Positions 25,962-35,692 are shown, numbered from the stretch's first letter. The stretch: DNA of 64,000 bases from Nitrincola salilacus (GCF_046271865.1 NZ_CP176580.1:310001-374000); one strand, 5' to 3'. Notes: a model not told the origin generated them from the sequence alone. Numbers and translations are program-made.

Positions 25962-27452
25962 TCACAGCCCTTCTAAAACTCGCTCATGCTGAGCCATGAC
26001 TTCAGCATCGGGCTCTTTTGTCATCAGGGTGACAAGCACAATTGCGATTGAAGCCAGGATGATGCCTGGTACGATCTCATAGAGATCGAAGATACCGCCA
26101 GTAATAGGCTTCCAGATCACTACAGTGGCAGCTCCGACTACAACACCGGCCAGTGCGCCATGACGATTCATGCGCTTCCAGTAGAGGCTGAATACCAGGG
26201 CGGGTCCGAAGGCTGCACCGAATCCGGCCCAGGCGTAGGATACAAGGCCCAATACCGTGCTGTCTGGGTTGAACGCCAGTGCCAGTGCGACCAGCGACAG
26301 GCCAACCACTGCAATACGACCAACCATCACGATCTCTTTCTGTGATGCATTCTTGTTGATGATCTGTTTGTAGATATCTTCAGCCAGTGCTGAAGAGGAG
26401 ACCAGCAGTTGTGAATCGGCTGTACTCATGATGGCGGCCAGAATCGCTGCCAGCAGAATGCCTGCGATTACCGGGTGGAACAGGGCGCTGACCAGTACCA
26501 TGAAGATGGTTTCACCATCTCCCAGTTCTCCGCCGAGATGGGTATTGACATAAACCAGGCCAGACAGGCCAACAAATACAGCACCTGCCATTGCCAGCGC
26601 ACTCCAGCCAACAGCAATATTACGTGCTGTAGAGATGTCGGCGTTACTGCGACAGGCGGCAAAACGTGCCAGGATATGTGGTTGTCCGAAGTAGCCGAGG
26701 CCCCATGCGGCAAGCGATACGATCGCAATCAGGCTCAGCGCTTCGCCATCAGTCCCGTTGAACAACGTCAAAAGTTCTGGATTGATCTGCTCGATGGAGG
26801 TGAACATGGCACCCATGCCGCCATCAGCCTGAATGACGATGACAGGCACAATCATCAGCGCAGCAGCCATCAGCAAGCCCTGTACCAGATCCGTCCAGGA
26901 GACAGCCAGAAAGCCACCAAACAGGGTGTAGGACACAACACAGACAGTGCCGATAATCACCGCGACAGTGTAGTCGAAACCGAATACTGTCTCGAATAGC
27001 TTACCTCCGGCAACCAGCCCAGAGCTGGTATAGAAGAGGAAGAATACCAGCACGAAAAAGGCCGAAGTGACCTGCAGCAGACGGCTGCGATCACGGAAAC
27101 GATTGGCCAGAAACTCGGGCAGAGTCAGTGCATCACTGGCTTCAATGCTATAGGTACGCAGGCGCTTGGCAACAAACTGCCAGTTGGCCCAGGTGCCCAG
27201 CAACAGGCCGCCAGCGAGCCACAGTGATTCCATACCAGCTGCATAAGCATAACCGGGAAGACCCAGCAGTAACCATCCACTCATATCGGAAGCACCGGCA
27301 GACAGGGCCGCAGGCCAGGGACCCAGAGAACGGCCACCCAGAAAATAATCTGAAGAGCTGGCGGTGCGTCGATAAGCATAGATACCTATCACAACCATCA
27401 CAATCAGGTACGCCAGAAAGGTAGCGTATACGGCAAAAATGTTTTCGGACAT
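25962..27452 (-). CDS. putP: sodium/proline symporter
   Basis: PutP imports L-proline with sodium across the inner membrane. The 496-residue protein shows about thirteen hydrophobic segments and typical sodium-solute symporter features: DYFLGGRSLGPW near the N-terminus, GASDMSGWLLLGLPG in TM2 and IMSTADSQLLVSSS in the central region. The start MSENIF at 27452 has GAGGA six bases upstream, better than the ATG five codons earlier. It is the distal gene of a pruR-putA-putA(C)-putP arrangement on the minus strand, matching the Pseudomonas proline locus. Confidence 0.94.
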   Translation of the reverse strand: MSENIFAVYATFLAYLIVMVVIGIYAYRRTASSSDYFLGGRSLGPWPAALSAGASDMSGWLLLGLPGYAYAAGMESLWLAGGLLLGTWANWQFVAKRLRTYSIEASDALTLPEFLANRFRDRSRLLQVTSAFFVLVFFLFYTSSGLVAGGKLFETVFGFDYTVAVIIGTVCVVSYTLFGGFLAVSWTDLVQGLLMAAALMIVPVIVIQADGGMGAMFTSIEQINPELLTLFNGTDGEALSLIAIVSLAAWGLGYFGQPHILARFAACRSNADISTARNIAVGWSALAMAGAVFVGLSGLVYVNTHLGGELGDGETIFMVLVSALFHPVIAGILLAAILAAIMSTADSQLLVSSSALAEDIYKQIINKNASQKEIVMVGRIAVVGLSLVALALAFNPDSTVLGLVSYAWAGFGAAFGPALVFSLYWKRMNRHGALAGVVVGAATVVIWKPITGGIFDLYEIVPGIILASIAIVLVTLMTKEPDAEVMAQHERVLEGL

Positions 27453-27550
27453 GCAGTTCCTCATCATAAGCCCTCACGGGCTATCATGTTGTTTTTGTTG
27501 GCTTGGGATGGATACCGCTCATCGCAGGTACGATGAGCGGCGGACAAGGC

Positions 27551-28255
27551 TCAGCCGTTGCCGAGCTCAAGAAGTGTGGCGTTGCCACCGACCGCAGTGG
27601 TGTTGATGGAGCGGGTTTTCTCAGTGACAAAGCGCAGCAGGTGATCCGGCTGCAGCAGTTGCGTGCAACCGACAGGATCGGTTTCAGGTATCAGTTGAAC
27701 CAGCAGGCCATTACGTTCGGCCAGTTGACGGTTCAGTGATATCGACTCCTCTTCTGTGCAGACAGGTGCTACCAGGCTTATCCCTTCGAGCTGCGACAGA
27801 GTGTAGGTATTCAGTGCGGCATGATGCTGCAACACTGCCTCGGAAATACCGGCTGCATGCAGCTGCTTGCAGATGCTCTCGCACCAGTCGGTCTGGCTGG
27901 GCAGACTGGCCAGTACGCAGTTACCGCTTACCAGTGCAGTGATCAGCTGACCCAGGAATGCAACCTGATGGCTTTGATCCGTGCCATGTACGACGGCGAC
28001 ACCGCGGCCATTCAGATACAGCTCATTGCATTCGCCCGTAGGACCCGGCAGCTCCTGAACCTTTTCCAGACGGGCGGCGCGCTCCAGCAACAGTTGCAGT
28101 AGCTTTTGAGCTTCACGTGGCAGCGTCAGCTTGTGCAGGGCTGCAGTCAGGCGTTCACTGCGAGTCTTGAAGCCGAGTTTGTTCCAGCTTTCCCAGGCAG
28201 CCAGTGCCGAGGTGATAGCGTGCTCAGTAGTAGAGTGTTCAGCAAAAGGGTTCAT
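27551..28255 (-). CDS. separately encoded PutA C-terminal aldehyde-dehydrogenase-superfamily domain
   Basis: This 234-residue protein resembles the C-terminal ALDH-superfamily domain that follows the P5C dehydrogenase domain in long PutA proteins. It includes a Rossmann-like stretch (VAFLGQLITALVSGNCVLAS) but no catalytic Cys or Glu of an active dehydrogenase. Its ATG overlaps the putA stop (TGATG) and has a GGAGG ribosome-binding site inside the putA 3' end, so it is a real coupled gene rather than a broken fragment. In long PutAs this domain supports dimerisation and covers the substrate tunnel. By inference this polypeptide associates with the PutA encoded just upstream. Confidence 0.72.
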   Translation of the reverse strand: MNPFAEHSTTEHAITSALAAWESWNKLGFKTRSERLTAALHKLTLPREAQKLLQLLLERAARLEKVQELPGPTGECNELYLNGRGVAVVHGTDQSHQVAFLGQLITALVSGNCVLASLPSQTDWCESICKQLHAAGISEAVLQHHAALNTYTLSQLEGISLVAPVCTEEESISLNRQLAERNGLLVQLIPETDPVGCTQLLQPDHLLRFVTEKTRSINTTAVGGNATLLELGNG

Positions 28256-31200
28256 CAGTTGGCCTCCTGGGCAGGCATGAGACGGGTAAATCGCTGCAGA
28301 TAATGAGGGCCACCAGCTTTGGGGCCGGTGCCTGACAGTCCCTGTCCACCAAATGGCTGAACGCCGACTACTGCGCCGATCTGATTGCGATTGATATAGG
28401 CGTTACCGACCTTGGTGCGTGCTTCAATATGCGCAGCCGTGCGTTCATTACGACTGTGTATACCCAGTGTCAGGCCATAGCCGGAGTTGTTGATAGTATC
28501 GATCAACTGATCCAGTTCATTGGCTTTGTAACGCACCAGATGGATGATCGGACCAAACTGCTCACGACCAAGCTGATCGATCGATTTGATTTCGAACGCT
28601 GTCGGCGCGACAAAAGTTCCGTAGCTGGCTTCTGCCGGCAAGGCTGTCTGGGCGATCAGGCGGGACTGGGCTTTCATCTTCTCGATATGTTGCAGCAGTC
28701 CCTGCTGCGCGTCCTGATCGATCACAGGGCCAACATCAGTGCTGTGCAGGCGAGGATCACCCACTTTCAGCTCAGCCATGGCACCCTTCAGAAGGTCAAT
28801 GATGCGATCGGCAATATCGGTCTGTACGCACAGAACACGCAGTGCGGAGCAGCGCTGTCCGGCAGAAGCAAAGCCTGACAGCACCGCATCCGTCACCACC
28901 TGTTCGGGCAGTGCGGTTGAGTCCACAATCATCGCATTCTGGCCGCCGGTTTCGGCAATCAGAGGAACCGGTGCTGCATCACGACGTGACAGGGCGCGAT
29001 TGATCAGATGTGCGGTTTCTGTGGAGCCGGTGAAAGCGACACCGTTGATGCGGGTATCGGATGTCAGCGGTGCACCGACGTTGGCACCGTCACCTGGCAG
29101 CAGTTGGATAGCACTGCCCGGTACACCGGCTTCCAGCATCAGCTCGATAGCGCGATAGGCGATCAGGCTGGTCTGCTCTGCCGGTTTGGCGATGACGCTG
29201 TTACCGGCAGCCAGCGCTGCGGTCACCTGGCCGAGGAAAATAGCCAGTGGGAAGTTCCAGGGGCTGATGCAGACAAAAATACCCCGCCCGCGTCGTTCCC
29301 AGTTGCGGCCGGTGCCCTGAAGGTCTGGCAGCATGATCGGATGACCACAATCCTCTTCTGCCTGATTGGCATAGAAGCGGCAGAAGTCGACCGCTTCACG
29401 CACTTCATCAATACTGTCCTGAATGGTTTTACCCGCTTCCATATGGCACAGCGCCACAAATTCAGCCAGGTGCTCTTCAAGCAGATCGCCCAGGCGACGC
29501 AGTGCATCGGCACGAGTTTTAACGGGTGTCTGCTGCCACTCAGTATAGCCCTGCGCAGCCACGTCCATCGCCTGCTCAACCAGTGCCTTGTTGGCAAAAG
29601 AGACGCTGCCGACCAGAATGCGGTTATCCTGCGGTGATTTAACCGGGTGAGGTTCTGCCCCAGTCACCGGCTGTCCATTGATCAGAGACTGACCCTGCCA
29701 CTGACGATTGATGTGCGCGTTGATCGCTTCGTGGAATGGAGTCCACTCGGATTCGATATCAATATTCGGGCTGAAGGAGTTCTTCCGTGAGTCCCCGAAA
29801 ATATCGATCGGCAGAGGAATCTTCGGATTGTGCAGCGGCTTGCGTGAGTTCAGTACTTCCCAGGGGTGCTGTACCAGTTCACTGATCGGGCAGCGTGCAT
29901 CCACCAGACGGTGAACGAAAGAGCTGTTGGCGCCGTTTTCCAGCAGGCGGCGAACCAGATACGGCAGCAGGTCTTTGTGATTACCGACCGGCGCATAGAT
30001 ACGCACCGATATGCCAGTTTCGTCCAGCACCTTGTTGTACAGGGCATCACCCATACCGTGCAGACGTTGGAACTCGAACTGGCGATGGGTGGCCTTGTTC
30101 ATGATCGCAGAAACGGTGTGTGCGTTATGGCTTGCAAACTGAGGCCAGATCAGGCCGCACAGATGTTCGCTGAGCAGAAAGCGGGCACAGGCCAGATAGG
30201 CGGTGTCAGTGGCTTCTTTACGCGTGTAAACGGGATAACCAGACAGGCCTCGCTGCTGGCACAGCTTGATTTCGCTGTCCCAGTAGGCGCCTTTAACCAG
30301 ACGCAGTGGAATCATGTCACCCTGCTGTTTTGCCAGTGCTGCCAGCCAGGCCAATACCGGCAGGGCACGCTTGGAATAAGCCTGTACCACCAGACCAAAG
30401 CCACCCCACCCACGAACGGACTCGTGCTGGTAAAGTTTCTTGAACAGGCGCAGCGAGAGCTCCAGACGATCCATCTCTTCGGCATCAATTGTGATGGCCA
30501 CATCCAGAGCACGGGCACGACGCACCAGACGGATGACGGTTTCATACAGCTCGGTCAGTACGCGCTCTTCCTGCGCAAACTCATAGCGCGGGTGCAAGGC
30601 TGACAGTTTGATGGATACGCTCGGTTTAGGACCCTTGGCCTTCTTGTCCTTGTAGTTGCCGACATAATCAATGGCGCGTGCGTAGTCATTGAAGTATTTG
30701 CTGGCGTCAGCGGCTGTCAGCGCAGCCTCGCCCAGCATATCGAAGGAGTAGGTGTAGCCCTTCTGGCGAAACTTGCTGCCACGATCCAGCGCTTCATTGA
30801 TGTTGCGACCCAGTACGAACTGGTGACCCATCACTTTCATCGCCTGCTGCATCGCGTTGCGGATCACCGGCTCGCTCATACGATTGACGAGGCGGTTGAT
30901 GATGCCGGCTGGAGAGCCGTCTTCACGCTCATCCATTGTGACGACCTTGCCAGTCAGCAGCAAGCCCCAGGTGGAGGCATTCACCAGCAGTGATTCAGAG
31001 TTGCGCAGATGCTTCTTCCAGTCAGCAACGCTGAGTTTGTCGCGGATCAGCGCGTCGGCCGTATCGGCATCAGGTATGCGCATCAGTGCTTCTGCCAGAC
31101 ACATCAGCAGAATGCCCTCTTTTGTATCCAGGCTGTATTCGAGCAGCAGTGCATCGATCATATGGATCGCATCGCCGTCGGCGCGTACTCGCTCGATCAG

Positions 31201-31377
31201 AGATGTCGCCAGTTTCTCGGTCTTCTCCACTTCGCCCGCGCGTGGCTCGGCCAGTGGCATCAACTCTCTGAGCCAGATGTCTTCATCAATGCTGTAGAGT
31301 GGAGAAATAGCCTGCCAGAGTGTCTCTTCAGGTTGAGAGATCCAGGCTGGATCCAGTACATCGATCGCTTTGAACAT
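28255..31377 (-). CDS. putA: bifunctional proline dehydrogenase / P5C dehydrogenase
   Basis: PutA oxidises proline to glutamate in two steps: an FAD-dependent proline dehydrogenase domain, then an NAD-dependent glutamate semialdehyde dehydrogenase domain. From the ATG at 31377 the protein has 1040 residues. The PRODH barrel (about 70-480) includes SIKLSALHPRYE and RLVKGAYWDSEIK. The ALDH domain (about 560-1035) includes AETGGQNAMIVD and the catalytic Cys near residue 842 in SAGQRCSAL. It lacks the N-terminal ribbon-helix-helix repressor domain of enteric PutA, so it does not regulate itself; a PruR-like activator lies just upstream. The C-terminal ALDH-superfamily domain is encoded by the next, overlapping gene. 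Confidence 0.94.
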   Translation of the reverse strand: MFKAIDVLDPAWISQPEETLWQAISPLYSIDEDIWLRELMPLAEPRAGEVEKTEKLATSLIERVRADGDAIHMIDALLLEYSLDTKEGILLMCLAEALMRIPDADTADALIRDKLSVADWKKHLRNSESLLVNASTWGLLLTGKVVTMDEREDGSPAGIINRLVNRMSEPVIRNAMQQAMKVMGHQFVLGRNINEALDRGSKFRQKGYTYSFDMLGEAALTAADASKYFNDYARAIDYVGNYKDKKAKGPKPSVSIKLSALHPRYEFAQEERVLTELYETVIRLVRRARALDVAITIDAEEMDRLELSLRLFKKLYQHESVRGWGGFGLVVQAYSKRALPVLAWLAALAKQQGDMIPLRLVKGAYWDSEIKLCQQRGLSGYPVYTRKEATDTAYLACARFLLSEHLCGLIWPQFASHNAHTVSAIMNKATHRQFEFQRLHGMGDALYNKVLDETGISVRIYAPVGNHKDLLPYLVRRLLENGANSSFVHRLVDARCPISELVQHPWEVLNSRKPLHNPKIPLPIDIFGDSRKNSFSPNIDIESEWTPFHEAINAHINRQWQGQSLINGQPVTGAEPHPVKSPQDNRILVGSVSFANKALVEQAMDVAAQGYTEWQQTPVKTRADALRRLGDLLEEHLAEFVALCHMEAGKTIQDSIDEVREAVDFCRFYANQAEEDCGHPIMLPDLQGTGRNWERRGRGIFVCISPWNFPLAIFLGQVTAALAAGNSVIAKPAEQTSLIAYRAIELMLEAGVPGSAIQLLPGDGANVGAPLTSDTRINGVAFTGSTETAHLINRALSRRDAAPVPLIAETGGQNAMIVDSTALPEQVVTDAVLSGFASAGQRCSALRVLCVQTDIADRIIDLLKGAMAELKVGDPRLHSTDVGPVIDQDAQQGLLQHIEKMKAQSRLIAQTALPAEASYGTFVAPTAFEIKSIDQLGREQFGPIIHLVRYKANELDQLIDTINNSGYGLTLGIHSRNERTAAHIEARTKVGNAYINRNQIGAVVGVQPFGGQGLSGTGPKAGGPHYLQRFTRLMPAQEAN

Positions 31378-31482
31378 TATCACTACCCTCAAATGTTTCA
31401 GATCATCAGGGTTAAGTGTAGGCCTGATGATCGACAATGGGGTCACTTTAAAGACAAGAGATGCGTAGCGTCTTGCACAAAG

Positions 31483-32310
31483 CTATGGTGTTTTGCACTG
31501 ATCCTCTGGTCGGAGGCAGTCTTTTCGATAGCGGGCAGGGGATATGTTGAAGTGTGCGGTGAAGGCACGGGTCAGCGCGCTCTGGTTGGAAAAGCCGAAA
31601 TGTGAGGCGATCTGAGCCAGGGACTGGTGGCCCTGCTCAAGCGCCTGAAGTACCCCGTCAAGACGGCGTTTCAGGACATATTGCTGTGGTGTCGCGCCTG
31701 TCTGCATGCGAAAGCGTTCATAAAACTGGCTACTGCTGAGATAGACCAGCCCGGCGAGTTCGGCCACATTGATGCGACGTTCCATATTGAGATCGATATA
31801 GCTGTCGATCATATCCATGTTGATACCCCCCTGCCAGCGCGGCAGTGGCTGGCGGTTCAGTATCTCCATGTGGCGCTGCAGTGCACAGATCAGGGTGTTA
31901 CTGCAGGCGGTTTGCAGCAATCGGTCATTCGGGCTGTAACGCATCTCCCGACTCAGCGCCGTGATCAGTATCTGCAGATCGCTGCTGCAACTGATGTATT
32001 GCGATTGGCGAAAGAGTTGCTCGATTCGGTGTTGCTGATGTTTATCGTTGCTGGAAGTGGGCATGTTGACGACGACGATGTGGTTCTTGCCCATGCCCCA
32101 GAAGGCGTGATCGGTGGCACAGGGCAGCAGGCAACCCCTGCCGGTTGTCAGTGGTTGGGCATTTCCGGCAATGTTAAACTCGGTATTACCATCCAGACCG
32201 AAGACAAGTTGGTGATAGTCGTGATCATGATGTTCGGCGTTTTCAGGTAAACTGATCACTTCTGCCTGTTTAATCATGGTACAGATCACTATATTCGGGT
32301 TCTGTGTCAT
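31483..32310 (-). CDS. pruR: AraC-family regulator, PruR-like
   Basis: The protein has an N-terminal cupin-like sensor region (HHDHDYHQLVFGLDG) and a C-terminal AraC DNA-binding domain with two helix-turn-helix units (VAELAGLVYLSSSQFYERF and LAQIASHFGFSNQSALTRAF). The open frame runs to 32550, but that would overlap hemE on the other strand, so a start at 32310 (MTQNPN) or 32277 (MIKQAE) is likelier; neither has a strong ribosome-binding site. In Pseudomonas aeruginosa the AraC-type activator PruR sits next to putA and putP and activates them in response to proline. The same position here supports that role. Confidence 0.8.
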   Translation of the reverse strand: MTQNPNIVICTMIKQAEVISLPENAEHHDHDYHQLVFGLDGNTEFNIAGNAQPLTTGRGCLLPCATDHAFWGMGKNHIVVVNMPTSSNDKHQQHRIEQLFRQSQYISCSSDLQILITALSREMRYSPNDRLLQTACSNTLICALQRHMEILNRQPLPRWQGGINMDMIDSYIDLNMERRINVAELAGLVYLSSSQFYERFRMQTGATPQQYVLKRRLDGVLQALEQGHQSLAQIASHFGFSNQSALTRAFTAHFNISPARYRKDCLRPEDQCKTP

Positions 32311-32444
32311 CAAGGTGCTTGGGGTTGATTCCCGCGGGACCAACCCCTGTATACTAACACACCAATTGATCCAGCTCACTAATCCCTGACAATGCGCCCC
32401 ACACAATGTGCGCCCAACGCGAAGCATTCTCAGGGGCAAAAAGG

Positions 32445-32450
32445 TACAAT
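32445..32450 (+). promoter_or_regulatory. possible -10 element of hemE
   Basis: TACAAT lies 38 bases before the hemE start; no convincing -35 is found at 16-18 bases upstream. Confidence 0.3.
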
Positions 32451-32488
32451 AGGGCAGATTTAATATTACCGAACAGGATCCAGTATCG

Positions 32489-33562
32489 ATGGCTGAGTTG
32501 AAGAATGACCGTTTTTTACGCGCCCTGCTGCGTGAACCCGTTGATGTCACGCCTGTATGGATGATGCGTCAGGCTGGGCGTTACCTGCCCGAGTACAAAG
32601 CAACGCGAGCCAGGGCCGGTGATTTTCTGAGTCTGTGCAAGAATCGTGAGCTGGCCTGTGAAGTGACCCTGCAACCGCTGGAGCGCTATGATCTGGATGC
32701 GGCGATACTCTTCTCGGATATTCTGACGATTCCTGATGCGATGGGGCTGGGGCTCTATTTTGAAGAAGGGGAAGGTCCGCGTTTTCGTAAGGTGATGCGT
32801 ACTGAAGCGGATGTTGCAGCGCTGCCGATTCCCGATGTCGCCAGTGATTTAGATTACGTCATGGCGGCGGTTACAGAGATCCGCTCGGCTCTGGGTGGTC
32901 GCGTACCGCTGATCGGTTTTTCCGGCAGCCCCTGGACGCTGGCCACCTATATGGTGGAAGGTGGCTCAAGCAAAGATTTTCGCCATATCAAGCAGATGAT
33001 GTATGCCACCCCTGAGGTGCTGCATGAGCTGCTGGATAAGCTGGCGCAGACAGTGACGGCGTACCTGAACGAACAGATCAGATCCGGCGCTCAGGCAGTG
33101 CAGATTTTTGATACCTGGGGTGGTGTGCTCAGCGGCCCGATGTATCGGGAGTTTTCGCTCAAATATATGAGTCAGATCGTGTCAGGCCTGATTCGCGAGC
33201 ACGAAGGTCGCCGTGTGCCAGTTATCATGTTCACCAAGAACGGCGGCCAGTGGCTCGAAACCATGCTTGAAGCCGGTGCGGATGCGCTGGGTCTCGATTG
33301 GACAACCGACCTCGGTGATGCCCGCCGACGGGTGGGCGGCCAGGTGGCTCTGCAGGGCAATATGGATCCGAGCGTGCTGTATGCACCGCCTGAGCGTATT
33401 CGCGCCGAAGTGGCAGACCTGCTGGCGCGCTACGGTTCGGGTAACGGTCATATATTCAATCTCGGGCATGGTATTCACCAGTTTGTTGATCCTGAACATG
33501 CCGGTGTATTTATCGATGCCGTTCATGAACTAAGCGCAAAGTATCACGATGAAAAAGCTTAA
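32489..33562 (+). CDS. hemE: uroporphyrinogen decarboxylase
   Basis: HemE removes four carboxyl groups from uroporphyrinogen III to give coproporphyrinogen III in haem synthesis. The 357-residue protein has the family signatures PVWMMRQAGRYLPEY near the N-terminus and GFSGSPWTLATYMVEGG in the middle, with DWTTDL and a C-terminal FNLGHGI. Length and motifs are normal. The last codons overlap the start of the carbonic anhydrase gene by 14 bases, so the two are translationally linked. In Pseudomonas hemE follows gltD directly; here it is about 24 kb downstream. Confidence 0.97.
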   Translation: MAELKNDRFLRALLREPVDVTPVWMMRQAGRYLPEYKATRARAGDFLSLCKNRELACEVTLQPLERYDLDAAILFSDILTIPDAMGLGLYFEEGEGPRFRKVMRTEADVAALPIPDVASDLDYVMAAVTEIRSALGGRVPLIGFSGSPWTLATYMVEGGSSKDFRHIKQMMYATPEVLHELLDKLAQTVTAYLNEQIRSGAQAVQIFDTWGGVLSGPMYREFSLKYMSQIVSGLIREHEGRRVPVIMFTKNGGQWLETMLEAGADALGLDWTTDLGDARRRVGGQVALQGNMDPSVLYAPPERIRAEVADLLARYGSGNGHIFNLGHGIHQFVDPEHAGVFIDAVHELSAKYHDEKA

Positions 33563-34202
33563 ATGCCTGTTTGACAGTAACCGTGAGTGGTCCGACCGCA
33601 TTTCTCAGCAGGACCCTGATTTCTTCCCGACACTGGCGTCGCAGCAGGCGCCTGAATATCTCTGGATCGGCTGTTCAGACAGTCGTGTGCCGGCCAATGA
33701 GATAGTTGACCTGATGCCGGGTGAACTGTTTGTGCATCGTAACGTGTCCAACCTGGTGATCCATACCGATATGAACTGCCTGTCTGTCCTGCAATATGCG
33801 GTACAGGTGCTGAAGGTGAAACATATCATGGTAGTGGGGCATTATGGCTGTGGCGGCGTGCGGGCAGCGCTTGAAGACAGACCGCATGGATTGATTGATA
33901 ACTGGCTGGGCCATATCCGGGATGTCTACGCCAAACATCGTGACATCATTGGTGAATGGCAGGACTCATCAAAGCAGTTCGATCTGATGTGTGAGCTGAA
34001 CGTTATCGAACAGGCAGAGAATGTCTGTAACACCACGGTGTTGCGAGAAGCCTGGGCAAGGGGCCAGGAGGTGACTGTGCATGGTTGGATTTACGGATTA
34101 AAAGACGGGCTACTGACCGATCTGCGCTTCTGTGCGAGTGGGCTGGATGAAGTTGAAGAAGAGTACCAGCAGGCTGTGGATAAGGTGCGCAGCAGCGTAT
34201 AG
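33549..34202 (+). CDS. can: beta-class carbonic anhydrase
   Basis: This 217-residue enzyme interconverts carbon dioxide and bicarbonate. The zinc ligands C42, H98 and C101 and the catalytic Asp-Arg pair D44/R46 (CSDSR and HYGCGG) are all present, as in Escherichia coli Can. The start overlaps the end of hemE by 14 bases, and no separate promoter is expected. Length is typical. Confidence 0.94.
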   Translation: MKKLKCLFDSNREWSDRISQQDPDFFPTLASQQAPEYLWIGCSDSRVPANEIVDLMPGELFVHRNVSNLVIHTDMNCLSVLQYAVQVLKVKHIMVVGHYGCGGVRAALEDRPHGLIDNWLGHIRDVYAKHRDIIGEWQDSSKQFDLMCELNVIEQAENVCNTTVLREAWARGQEVTVHGWIYGLKDGLLTDLRFCASGLDEVEEEYQQAVDKVRSSV

Positions 34203-34225
34203 TCTTTCGAAATACCCTCATTGAG

Positions 34226-34255
34226 AGCGGGTGCCTGTTACTACTGGCACCCGCT
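34226..34255. terminator. hairpin between can and metY
   Basis: AGCGGGTGCC (34226-34235) and GGCACCCGCT (34246-34255) are perfect 10-base arms around a 10-base loop in the converging intergenic gap. No strong T-run follows on either strand, so termination may be weak. Confidence 0.55.
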
Positions 34256-34287
34256 GTGTCCTTGCTGATGTTCTTGATATTGCGATA

Positions 34288-35559
34288 TCAGGCCTTGCTC
34301 AGCGCCTGTTCGAGATCTGCCAGCAGATCATCAATATGCTCGATACCGATTGACAGCCTGACCATCTCCGGTGCCACACCGGCGGATTTCAGCTCTGCAT
34401 CATTGAGCTGGCGGTGCGTGGTTTCGGCTGGAATTGAGGCCAGGGATTTGCAGTCACCGATATTCACCAGTCGCAGGAAAATATTCAGCGAATCATAGAA
34501 GCGTCGTGTGCCCTCGCGGCCAGCCTTTAGGCCAAAGCTGAGAATGCCTGACGCCTGTCCCTGCATATACTTCTGAGCCAGGGCATGATCTTTGTGTGAA
34601 GGAAGGCCAGCATAGTTGATCCAGGCTACTGCATCATGCTGTTCAAGGTATTCGGCGATCTTCTGTGTGTTGCTGCAGATACGCTCCATACGCAGGGGCA
34701 GGGTTTCCAGGCCCTGAATCAACAGAAAGGCATTCATCGGTGAAAGCGCCGCACCCATATTGCGCAATGGGACAACACGGGCACGCCCAATGAAGGCGGC
34801 TGGCCCGAAGGCATCAGTATAAACAACGCCATGATAGGAGGGGTCCGGTTCATTCAGCAACGGGAAGCGATCCTTGTGATTGGCCCAGGGGAACTTGCCG
34901 GCATCGACGATCACACCGCCGATTGAGTTACCGTGTCCACCGATATACTTGGTAGCGGCTGTGACGATGATATCGGCACCCTGTTCGATAGGACGCCACA
35001 ACGCGGGGCTTGGGACGGTGTTATCCACAATCAGCGGCACACCATGACGGTGTGCAATCTCAGCCAGCTTTTCTATATCGGCGATACCACCGGATGGGTT
35101 GCCGATCGACTCGCAGTACAGGCCTTTGGTGCGGCTGTCGATCTTGCTTTCAATATCTGCAAAGTCGTCTTTGTTGACGAAGCGTACCTCAATTCCCTGG
35201 CGTGGCAGAGTATGAGCAAACAGGTTGTAGGTGCCGCCATACAGCTCGCTGACAGATATAATATTGTCGCCGACTTCTGCCAGTGTCTGAATGGTATAAG
35301 TGATTGCCGCCATGCCGGAGGCAACCGCCAGTGCGGCAACCCCGCCTTCAAGGGCGGCGACGCGCTGTTCCAGCACGTCTGAGGTCGGGTTCATGATGCG
35401 GGTATAGATATTACCTGCGACCTTGAGATCGAACAGATCTGCGCCATGCTGGGCATTATCAAACGCATAGGACGTCGTCTGATAGACAGGTACGGCGACC
35501 GCCTTGGTCGTGGGATCAGGCGCGTAGCCAGCATGTACGGCGAGGGTTTCCAGTTTCAT
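34288..35559 (-). CDS. metY: O-acetylhomoserine sulfhydrylase
   Basis: MetY is a PLP enzyme that makes homocysteine (or methionine) from O-acetylhomoserine and sulfide. The 423-residue protein has the Cys/Met-metabolism PLP fold. The pyridoxal lysine lies in TAATKYIGGHGNSIGG, with YTRIMNPTSDVLE and VASGMAAI upstream. It is longer than cystathionine gamma-synthase and closer to the O-acetylhomoserine aminocarboxypropyltransferase group. It is transcribed alone, away from radA; no MetJ-type box was recognised upstream. Confidence 0.92.
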   Translation of the reverse strand: MKLETLAVHAGYAPDPTTKAVAVPVYQTTSYAFDNAQHGADLFDLKVAGNIYTRIMNPTSDVLEQRVAALEGGVAALAVASGMAAITYTIQTLAEVGDNIISVSELYGGTYNLFAHTLPRQGIEVRFVNKDDFADIESKIDSRTKGLYCESIGNPSGGIADIEKLAEIAHRHGVPLIVDNTVPSPALWRPIEQGADIIVTAATKYIGGHGNSIGGVIVDAGKFPWANHKDRFPLLNEPDPSYHGVVYTDAFGPAAFIGRARVVPLRNMGAALSPMNAFLLIQGLETLPLRMERICSNTQKIAEYLEQHDAVAWINYAGLPSHKDHALAQKYMQGQASGILSFGLKAGREGTRRFYDSLNIFLRLVNIGDCKSLASIPAETTHRQLNDAELKSAGVAPEMVRLSIGIEHIDDLLADLEQALSKA

Positions 35560-35683
35560 GATCGTTCCTTGTATTTATTAGCAATGTCTGACACATGGCA
35601 ACTGATACCACATCCGCCCTCTGTGACACAATCCCGTGTATCAGGATCGACTCACTCTTGCTCCTGTTATGCTGGCAAAGGGC

Positions 35684-35692
35684 TGATATACT
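35684..35692 (+). promoter_or_regulatory. extended -10 promoter of radA
   Basis: TGATATACT (35684-35692) matches the extended -10 form TGnTATAAT except at one base and lies about 50 bases before radA. No -35 is needed for this class. Confidence 0.4.

Noticed and set aside
25948..26150. GacA box upstream of the small RNA
   Set aside because: No TGTAAG or CTTACA pair was found in this stretch on either strand.
28255..28260. Frameshift or premature stop in putA
   Set aside because: The following frame has its own GGAGG ribosome-binding site and a TGATG overlap, so two genes are more likely than a broken one.
32311..32550. Longer AraC regulator starting at 32550
   Set aside because: The extension overlaps hemE on the other strand and has no cupin or helix-turn-helix resemblance.
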